The notes under the pieces were generated by a model, which worked only from the letters and a program-made list of their open reading frames with translations, ran no database searches and had not been told where the DNA came from. DNA of 5,289 nucleotides from Flammeovirgaceae bacterium UBA4659 (GTDB lineage: Bacteria; Bacteroidota; Bacteroidia; Cytophagales; Cyclobacteriaceae): the NCBI GenBank assembly GCA_002405445.1, contig DHLV01000075.1:661-5949 (forward strand), in the 5' to 3' direction. Every line of letters begins with the position of its first letter. Positions within the stretch are counted from its first letter, which is position 1. Made by a program: the position numbers and the translations under genes. Below are positions 1 to 5,289 of the stretch, one piece after another.

Positions 1-1
1 C

Positions 2-346
2 ATGGGATTGCTAGAATATCGCTCCTATCATCCTCTCTCCTTACCGAAAGGCGATCGAGCGCGGGTAGTGATTGCGGCAATTTTAGCCATGGAACCGCGT
101 CTAGTTGTTTTCGATGAACCCACCACCGGGCTCGACCCGATCACCAGCCGAGAGATCAGCAACCTGATGGTGCAGGTGCAGGAGAAGTACAGCACCTCTT
201 CGGTGATTATTTCGCACGACATGCAGTGTGTAAGTATTACAGCAAACCGTGTTGTGTTGCTGGTTGACGGTATTTGTTATGCAAACGACACATTTGAAAA
301 TCTCAGTAAATCAACCGATGTAAAAATCAAGGAATTTTTTGATTAA
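2..346 (+). CDS. MlaF-like ABC transporter ATP-binding protein, C-terminal part (5' end outside window)
   Basis: This is the last 114 residues of an ABC ATPase; the Walker A half lies upstream of the window, so the Met at position 2 is probably internal. Visible in order are the signature-loop region (residues 14-18, LPKGD), Walker B (VVFDEP, 35-40, with the catalytic Glu), the D-loop (TGLDP, 42-46) and the switch His (SHD, H72). The ungapped match to the MlaF type, including DEPTTGLDPIT, and the MCE gene 7 nt downstream indicate the ATPase of an Mla-type phospholipid transporter, acting on the cytoplasmic face of the inner membrane. The odd point is the C-loop: LPKGD replaces the usual LSGGM/Q, losing the Ser that contacts ATP across the dimer. 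The protein ends at EFFD, without the C-terminal extension of E. coli MlaF. Family assignment is firm; the lipid substrate is inferred from the family. Confidence 0.9.
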   Translation: MGLLEYRSYHPLSLPKGDRARVVIAAILAMEPRLVVFDEPTTGLDPITSREISNLMVQVQEKYSTSSVIISHDMQCVSITANRVVLLVDGICYANDTFENLSKSTDVKIKEFFD

Positions 347-353
347 ATAACCT

Positions 354-1325
354 ATGGCAAACCAAAGCATCAGCAACATCAAATTGGGTCTGTTTACGCT
401 TGCAGGGCTTGCGTTCATCATTGTCACCCTTTACATGATCGGCAGTAGCCGCAACCTGTTCAGTTCAAATTTTGAAGTGATGGCGCGTTTCAACACGGTA
501 AACGGCCTGATGGTTGGCAACAACGTGCGTGTTTCAGGAATTGACGTTGGCACTGTGAGGCGCATCGATTTTGTGGATGATACATCTGTTCTGGTGGTGA
601 TGGTTATCGAAAAGAAAGTGAGAAAGTTTATTAAAAAGAACTCTGTTGCCTCCGTGGGCACAGACGGGCTGATTGGCAGCAAACTGGTCAACATCGAATT
701 AAGCCCGGCAGCGGCACCGCCCATTCAATCTGGCGATATGCTGGCATCTCAACGCCCGATTGAGGGTGACGAGATGTTGCGGACTTTGAATACCACTAAC
801 CTCAATCTGGCGAAGATCACGGAAGACATGAAACTCATCACGCGGAAACTTAACAGCAACAACAGTTTGTGGAGTATCCTTAAAGATACCGTAGTGGCGA
901 TCAACTTGAAGCAAACAGTGATTAACGCAAGAAATGCCACAGGCAAGATTGCGAGCGCCTCTTCTGACCTGGAACGGATGATGCGGGCTGCACAAAAGGG
1001 CGATGGGCTGTTGGGAAGTTTGTTGGTCGATTCATCGCTTGCCATCGGCATCAAGCGCGCTGTACAGGACATCACCGCCACCGGCCGCCAACTGAAAGAG
1101 TCAAGTGACGAGCTGAAAAGCCTCACAGGCAAACTCAACAGCAACCAGGGCGCTCTCCATCTGGTGCTTGCCGACTCTACATTTCGCAACAAGATTAACA
1201 AAACAATCAAGAACATCGAAAGCGGCACAAAGAAGTTTGATGAAGACATGGAGGCGTTGAAGCACAACTTTCTGTTCAGGGGTTACTTCAAAAAGCTGGA
1301 GAAAGAAAAAGCAAAGCAGAAATAA
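354..1325 (+). CDS. MlaD-like MCE-family lipid transport protein
   Basis: A 323-residue single-MCE-domain protein, the substrate-binding partner of the ABC ATPase encoded just upstream. A short cytoplasmic N-terminus leads into one membrane anchor (about residues 11-29, LGLFTLAGLAFIIVTLYMIG). The MCE domain spans about 40-118, with the typical G-NNVRVSGIDVGTV segment (56-68) and the hydrophobic loop around GLIGSKLVNI (105-114). Residues 141-305 form a long helical tail with three related segments whose conserved Asp falls at 178, 226 and 274. The protein ends in a Lys-rich stretch. MlaD proteins form hexamers in the periplasm that pass phospholipids through a central pore; here the tail could extend that channel. 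The ATG at 354 is chosen because it follows the ATPase stop by 7 nt and gives a proper membrane anchor. The only purine-rich stretch (AAGGAA, 329-334) is rather far upstream. The TAA overlaps the next start codon by 1 nt. Confidence 0.93.
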   Translation: MANQSISNIKLGLFTLAGLAFIIVTLYMIGSSRNLFSSNFEVMARFNTVNGLMVGNNVRVSGIDVGTVRRIDFVDDTSVLVVMVIEKKVRKFIKKNSVASVGTDGLIGSKLVNIELSPAAAPPIQSGDMLASQRPIEGDEMLRTLNTTNLNLAKITEDMKLITRKLNSNNSLWSILKDTVVAINLKQTVINARNATGKIASASSDLERMMRAAQKGDGLLGSLLVDSSLAIGIKRAVQDITATGRQLKESSDELKSLTGKLNSNQGALHLVLADSTFRNKINKTIKNIESGTKKFDEDMEALKHNFLFRGYFKKLEKEKAKQK

Positions 1326-3955
1326 TGAGTCGTTCAACACCACCGGAGCCTGCCGCTCCTTTGCAGAGTGACGGCTTCACCCGCCTTATGCAAGGGCTTA
1401 CGTCACAGCAAGCAAATTTAGCCCTGCGACAACATGGCTTTAATGAGCTGCCGCTGAGCGAACGCAAGCGTTTTCTCAAAATCATACTGGGGGTGCTGTT
1501 GGAACCCATGTTCATGCTGCTGTTGCTGTGCTTTGGTATTTATTTGTTATTGGGCGATTGGACTGAGGCGGTGATGCTATTAGGCTTTGTCGCCATCAGC
1601 ATTGTGATAACCATTTACCAGGAAAACAAAACAGAGAAATCACTAGAGGCGCTAAAGGATCTATCCAGTCCACGTGCGCTTGTGATTCGGGAGGGCAAAA
1701 GGCAGCGCATCCCCGGAAGGGAAGTGGTTCCAAATGACTTGATCTTTCTACACGAGGGAGACCGTGTGCCCGCAGATGGCGTGCTGCTTTGGGCGCTCAA
1801 CCTTTCCATCGATGAGTCCATTCTTACCGGAGAGTCAGTGGCGGTGCGGAAGAGCACAGACAAAAACACGGCCACCGCACACACACCTGGAGGGGACAAC
1901 TCACCATTCGTTTTTTCCAGCTCACTGGTGATTGCCGGGCAAGGCATTGCGCAAGTGCACGCGACAGGTGCCAATACGGAGGTGGGCAAGATTGGCAAAG
2001 CATTGTACCATTTAGAGGAGGAGAAGTCGCCACTTCAAAAGGAAACGAGCCGTATTGTGAGGCTTTTTTCACTGATCGGATTAACGTTGTCCGTATCGTT
2101 GACCGTTGTTTTCGGCTTGACCCGCGGTGAGTGGCTGCAAGGTGTACTGGCCGGCATAACATTGGCGATGGGTTTGCTGCCAGAGGAGTTCCCTGTGATA
2201 TTGGCCGTATTCCTTGCATTGGGTGCATGGCGCATATCACGCCAACAAGTACTGACCCGGAAGACAGGAGCAATTGAAACGTTGGGTTCCATTACCACAC
2301 TTTGTGTTGACAAAACCGGCACTCTTACGGAAAACAAGATGAGCGTGCGCGAACTCTTTGTGCCATCCAATGATACCGATCCTGGTGCAAAGATTGCGAA
2401 CGGACGCAATACCATCATCGACCCAAGGCTTCCACTGCCGCTGGATGAAGTTTTTCACCCATTAGTTGAATATGCGGTGCTCGCCAGCAAGCGAGATCCG
2501 TTTGACCCGATGGAGAAAGCACTCGTGGAGCTCATCAACCGTCAACAAGTGGATGCCTCGCACGACCATCCCGATCGCAAGTTGCTGAAGGAATATCCTC
2601 TTCAAAGTTCGTTGTTGGTACTTTCGTATGCCTGGGAGTTGCAGGAGAACGACCAATACATAGTGGGAGCGAAGGGTGCACCCGAGGCAATATTAGAAGT
2701 TTGCCATGTGCCGGAGACAATGGCCCGGGCGGTGGAGGAGAAAGTGACACAGTTGACCGGTACAGGCTTACGTGTTTTGGGTGTTGCACGTGCAACAAGC
2801 AGCACACTCCCCGTTGATCAGCATGATTTCGCTTTTGAGTTTTTGGGTTTGATCGCTTGGGAAGATCCGATCCGCCCCAGCGTACCCGCAGCGGTGAAAG
2901 AATGCTACGATGCCGGTATCGACATCAAAATGATTACCGGAGATTACGCAGGGACGGCCGAAAGCATTGCACGGCAGTCGAAGCTTGTGCCAAAGGGCAC
3001 TTGTGTGGGTGCCGATTGGGATAAACTTTCCCCAGAGGAGTCACAACGTGTGGTAAAAGAATCAAATGTGTTTGCCCGCATGGTGCCGGAACAGAAACTG
3101 AAACTGGTGAAGGCACTTCAAAGCCAAAACGAGGTGGTGGCAATGACGGGCGATGGCGTTAATGATGCGCCCTCTTTGAAGGCTGCTCACGTGGGGATCG
3201 CCATGGGTGCACGCGGCACAGACGTGGCTAGAGAAGCCGCACACCTTGTACTGCTGGAGGATGACTTTTCGCATATTGTTGCGGCCATACGCATGGGCCG
3301 AAGAATTTACGATAACATACGCAAGGCAATGGCCTATGTGGTGGCCATCCACGTACCCATTGCAGGCCTGTCGATTTTGCCCCTCTTACTCGGTTGGCCG
3401 ATGATCCTGTTTCCGGCACACATTCTGTTTTTGGAAATGATTGTGGACCCGGCCTGCTCACTGGTATTTGAACAAGAGGCCGGAGAACATGACATCATGA
3501 ACAGACCCCCGCGAAAAGCGAAGGGCTCAATCTTCTCCAAAGATGTACTGATTCTTTCAACGGCACAGGGCCTGCTGGCATTCTTAGTAACCTTTGCTGT
3601 TTACGCTGCCGCGCTTCACCAGAGTGCATCGCCAGAAATGGCGAGGGCGCTCACGTTTGGTGCTTTGGTCATGTGCAATGTCGCACTGATTCTGTGTAAC
3701 CGCAGGTGGGATGAGCCCATCTGGAAAACATTGAGAGAAGAAAACAAAGCATCATTTTGGGTGGTGATCGGAACGCTGTCAATGCTACTCTTGATCTTCA
3801 ATTTCTCTTGGCTTTCCGAAATTTTTCAATTTGCTACGCTGCGGTGGTGGCAATTGATTTTAATGGTTTTAATCGCCACCGTGGCTGCAGCAGGTTTTGA
3901 GTTGATGAAGTTCATTTTCTTTAAAAGGAGAACTTTGCACGCAAAGACATTATGA
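1325..3955 (+). CDS. P-type cation-transporting ATPase (P2-like, PEEFP variant)
   Basis: A full-length 876-residue inner-membrane ion pump. In order: N-terminal cation-ATPase domain (about 20-45), M1-M2 (50-98), actuator domain with TGES (168-171), M3-M4 (245-298) with PEEFP (286-290), phosphorylation motif DKTGT (Asp329), nucleotide-binding domain with KGAPE (450-454), ITGD (537-540), the hinge TGDGVND (608-614), then M5-M10 (about 665-864). All catalytic motifs are intact, so it should be active. Compared with SERCA, Glu287 matches Glu309, Glu704 matches Asn796 and Asp708 matches Asp800. His676, Ile679 and Val782 replace Asn768, Glu771 and Glu908. This suggests a single ion site, and the ion (Ca2+, Mn2+ or another cation) cannot be read from sequence. 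No N-terminal heavy-metal domain or CPx motif is present, so a copper/zinc P1B pump is unlikely. The ATG overlaps the upstream stop (TAATG) and the end overlaps the CHAD gene by 4 nt, implying coupled expression. Confidence 0.95.
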   Translation: MSRSTPPEPAAPLQSDGFTRLMQGLTSQQANLALRQHGFNELPLSERKRFLKIILGVLLEPMFMLLLLCFGIYLLLGDWTEAVMLLGFVAISIVITIYQENKTEKSLEALKDLSSPRALVIREGKRQRIPGREVVPNDLIFLHEGDRVPADGVLLWALNLSIDESILTGESVAVRKSTDKNTATAHTPGGDNSPFVFSSSLVIAGQGIAQVHATGANTEVGKIGKALYHLEEEKSPLQKETSRIVRLFSLIGLTLSVSLTVVFGLTRGEWLQGVLAGITLAMGLLPEEFPVILAVFLALGAWRISRQQVLTRKTGAIETLGSITTLCVDKTGTLTENKMSVRELFVPSNDTDPGAKIANGRNTIIDPRLPLPLDEVFHPLVEYAVLASKRDPFDPMEKALVELINRQQVDASHDHPDRKLLKEYPLQSSLLVLSYAWELQENDQYIVGAKGAPEAILEVCHVPETMARAVEEKVTQLTGTGLRVLGVARATSSTLPVDQHDFAFEFLGLIAWEDPIRPSVPAAVKECYDAGIDIKMITGDYAGTAESIARQSKLVPKGTCVGADWDKLSPEESQRVVKESNVFARMVPEQKLKLVKALQSQNEVVAMTGDGVNDAPSLKAAHVGIAMGARGTDVAREAAHLVLLEDDFSHIVAAIRMGRRIYDNIRKAMAYVVAIHVPIAGLSILPLLLGWPMILFPAHILFLEMIVDPACSLVFEQEAGEHDIMNRPPRKAKGSIFSKDVLILSTAQGLLAFLVTFAVYAAALHQSASPEMARALTFGALVMCNVALILCNRRWDEPIWKTLREENKASFWVVIGTLSMLLLIFNFSWLSEIFQFATLRWWQLILMVLIATVAAAGFELMKFIFFKRRTLHAKTL

Positions 3956-4734
3956 CACATCTACAGCGCTATTGGAGCAAACGTGTTGATAGGGTAGTAA
4001 ACCTGATAAAAAAAACGAGGCATAAACGCACCCCCGGTGAGTACCACGCACTGCGTATTGAGATCAAAAAAATAAAGGCGCTATTCCAGTTATTGCACCA
4101 CCACAACAAAAGGTTCAAGCGCAAACGAAATTTCGCACCGTTTGCAAAATTGTTTGACAAGGCCGGTCAGATCCGGGAAATACAGGTGGAGCGGAAGTTG
4201 TTGAAAAGAAATCGAATTCAAGCTGCGTCATCGTATCTCGATCAGTTACTGAAAAATGAAAACAAACTTAAACAAGCATTCACCGCTCGTTCATTGGGAA
4301 AGATAGCATCCGCAGTGCTGGCGAAACGAAAACCCGTGGCAGATTACATAGCTGACGTAAACAAAACCTTTGGCGAAGCCTATGTAACCCAACGCAAGCA
4401 CAAGGTCGTTAAAAAGTTATTTGAAAAAATTCGCACCAGAGAACTTCACAAGCTCCGCAAAAGAGTGAAGACACTACATTACAACATCACACAAGTACGG
4501 TATCAAATTGACGCCAGAGAAGAGTATCACTGGTTGCGTTTTCAATACTTATTGGGCAAGTGGCACGATTGTGATTTGGTCATCAGGCATCTCAAACAAT
4601 TCCTAAAAAAATCAAAACATCAAAAAGTTAATACACATGGAATAGACAGTATTTTGCTGCGTTATTCAAAGGAAAGGGCAAAGTTTCTGAATCGCGTGCG
4701 ACAAAGCGCGAGATACATTCGATCATTAACTTGA
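3952..4734 (+). CDS. CHAD domain-containing protein (probable polyphosphate binding)
   Basis: A 260-residue all-helical protein without signal peptide or membrane segment, so probably cytoplasmic. It has the two half-repeats of the CHAD domain: His32 in HALRIEIKKIKAL (32-44) with GQIREIQ (72-78), and His166 in HKLRKRVKTLHY (166-177) with LGKWHDCD (201-208). These match the conserved H-x-x-R-...-K pattern and the RD/ND-type motif of each half. I count 67 Lys/Arg against 20 Asp/Glu, a very positive charge suited to the long anionic ligand. CHAD proteins of other bacteria bind inorganic polyphosphate and localise to its granules; that role is inferred here. There is no CYTH domain, so it is a stand-alone CHAD protein. 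The start lies in ATGA, overlapping the stop of the P-type ATPase. The only good AGGAG (3926-3930) sits 21 nt upstream, too far to be ideal, which favours re-initiation. The gene looks more A-rich than its neighbours, partly because of its lysines. Confidence 0.88.
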   Translation: MTHLQRYWSKRVDRVVNLIKKTRHKRTPGEYHALRIEIKKIKALFQLLHHHNKRFKRKRNFAPFAKLFDKAGQIREIQVERKLLKRNRIQAASSYLDQLLKNENKLKQAFTARSLGKIASAVLAKRKPVADYIADVNKTFGEAYVTQRKHKVVKKLFEKIRTRELHKLRKRVKTLHYNITQVRYQIDAREEYHWLRFQYLLGKWHDCDLVIRHLKQFLKKSKHQKVNTHGIDSILLRYSKERAKFLNRVRQSARYIRSLT

Positions 4735-4857
4735 AATTAGTTTTGCTGCAATCGATAACTGTTTTTACAGCATGCCGGACGCGACATATTTGGTAAAAAA
4801 AGAGGTGCCGGATATCTCCGGCACCCAGCGTGAACCCTCATCCACTTCAAGCACTGA
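4735..4857. other. Convergent intergenic spacer
   Basis: This 123-bp stretch separates the end of the plus-strand operon from the end of the minus-strand hsp20 gene. It contains the hsp20 terminator. Just after the CHAD stop there is only a weak, long-looped pairing (TGCTG at 4744-4748 with CAGCA at 4768-4772), not a convincing terminator. I see no gene, promoter or mobile-element end in it. Confidence 0.7.
4795..4825 (-). terminator. Rho-independent terminator of the hsp20 gene
   Basis: A perfect 9-bp inverted repeat, GGTGCCGGA (4804-4812) and TCCGGCACC (4817-4825), encloses a 4-nt loop. On the minus strand the stem is followed by CTC and seven T (4795-4801). This is a classic intrinsic terminator 32 nt after the hsp20 stop codon. 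On the plus strand the hairpin is followed by CAGCGTG with no T-run, so it should not be an efficient terminator for the convergent operon, though it could stabilise that mRNA's 3' end. Confidence 0.85.
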
Positions 4858-5289
4858 TCAAGAGACAGCGATTTCTTTTTTAGGCTTCATCGGAGTGACT
4901 TCTTTTTTCGGAACTGTGATCTTCAATATGCCGTCAGCGTACTTTGCATCGATTTTGTCGGCCTTAGAATTTTCAGGCATCGTAAAAGAACGAGAGAATG
5001 AGTTGTATGCATACTCTTTGCGGGTGTATCCGTTTTCTTATCCGTTCTTTTCCTCTGTTTTTTCAGCACTAATGGTGAGAACGTCATTCTCCATCTCAAT
5101 CTTAAAATCCTTCTTCTCCAAACCGGGAGCAGCCAACTCAATCCAGTATTCTTTTTCATTTTCAGACACATTTGCTGACGGAACAGTCGCACCTAATCTT
5201 GCCGGCAGTTCGTTGATGTCAACATCAAAGAAACCAGTCGGCCATACAGATGACCAAAACGGACTTGTGCTAAAGAAATCTGACACGAG
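4858..5289 (-). pseudogene. Hsp20/alpha-crystallin small heat shock protein, partial at right edge, interrupted by in-frame TAA
   Basis: The minus-strand frame covers an alpha-crystallin domain from its start to a natural C-terminus, but the N-terminal end lies beyond the window. The GTG at 5286-5284 is probably internal. Before the break the sequence shows the domain's first half (VPSANVSENEKEYWIELAAP, then GLEKKDFKIEMENDVLTISA). A TAA at 5040-5038 interrupts it. The same frame then runs 59 more codons: NGYTRKEYAYNSFSRSFTMP, the A-x-x-x-D-G-I-L motif (AKYADGILKITVPK) and a C-terminal IAV that fits the I-x-I/V anchor. It ends in TGA at 4860-4858. Small heat shock proteins are ATP-independent holdases that assemble as oligomers through these C-terminal elements, so the truncated product would lack half of the beta-sandwich. 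It could be a recent nonsense mutation, a short duplication, a sequencing error or, less likely, readthrough. The family call is firm; loss of function is probable but not proven. Confidence 0.85.

Noticed and set aside
2..4. ATG at the left edge as the true start of the ABC ATPase gene
   Set aside because: It would give a protein without Walker A; the residues from this Met align with the internal region just before the signature loop, so the gene is cut by the window.
20..70. Frameshift as the cause of the odd ABC signature
   Set aside because: The protein aligns without gaps on both sides of the loop, and the other frames do not read LSGG.
749..1267. 172-codon minus-strand open frame inside the MlaD gene, and similar minus-strand frames inside the ATPase gene (for example 1824-2273)
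   Set aside because: They lie opposite strongly supported genes, resemble no protein family and have low-complexity Ser/Leu-rich composition typical of antisense shadows.
3924..3930. AAAGGAG as the ribosome binding site of the CHAD gene
   Set aside because: It is 21 nt before the ATG, there is no in-frame start at normal spacing, and it coincides with Lys/Arg codons of the ATPase; the ATGA overlap explains translation better.
4744..4772. TGCTG/CAGCA inverted repeat after the CHAD gene as a plus-strand terminator
   Set aside because: Only 5 bp of stem with a 19-nt loop and no T-tract after it.
4923..5192. 89-codon minus-strand open frame across the hsp20 region
   Set aside because: It is in another frame from the alpha-crystallin motifs; the Hsp20 similarity continues in the original frame on both sides of the TAA, so this is a shadow, not a frameshift continuation.

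Overview
The window looks like chromosomal DNA of a Bacteroidota bacterium, plausibly a Cytophagales-type lineage. This is inferred from the style of the MlaD-like protein (one MCE domain, a helical tail, an ending of the form LKHNFLFRGYFKKLEK), from weak or absent Shine-Dalgarno sequences before the starts, and from the Hsp20 type. No rRNA or other taxonomic marker is present, so the assignment is tentative.

Layout. Positions 1-4734 hold four plus-strand genes packed as one apparent operon that enters from the left edge. They are (i) the C-terminal part of an MlaF-like ABC ATPase, (ii) a complete MlaD-like MCE protein, (iii) a complete 876-residue P2-like P-type cation ATPase and (iv) a 260-residue, very basic CHAD-domain protein. 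The junctions are +7 nt, a 1-nt overlap (TAATG) and a 4-nt overlap (ATGA), which suggests translational coupling. After a 123-bp convergent spacer, a minus-strand gene for an Hsp20/alpha-crystallin chaperone runs in from the right edge. It ends with its own hairpin-plus-T-tract terminator. Its reading frame is broken by a single in-frame TAA, yet continues intact to the expected C-terminus.

How the genes may work together. The first two encode the ATPase and substrate-binding parts of an Mla-type phospholipid transporter between inner and outer membranes; the permease is presumably upstream. The next two pair an ion pump with a protein expected to bind polyphosphate. The link between lipid transport, ion pumping and polyphosphate is inferred only from the tight gene order.

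Most unusual points: the ABC signature loop reads LPKGD instead of LSGGM/Q; the P-type ATPase keeps the site-II acidic ligand of SERCA but lacks the site-I ligands, with His, Glu and Cys at informative transmembrane positions; the MlaD tail carries three repeats with 48-residue spacing; and the hsp20 stop lies in a 12-nt tandem near-repeat that could have created it. No tRNA, rRNA, CRISPR array, insertion sequence or riboswitch was recognised.
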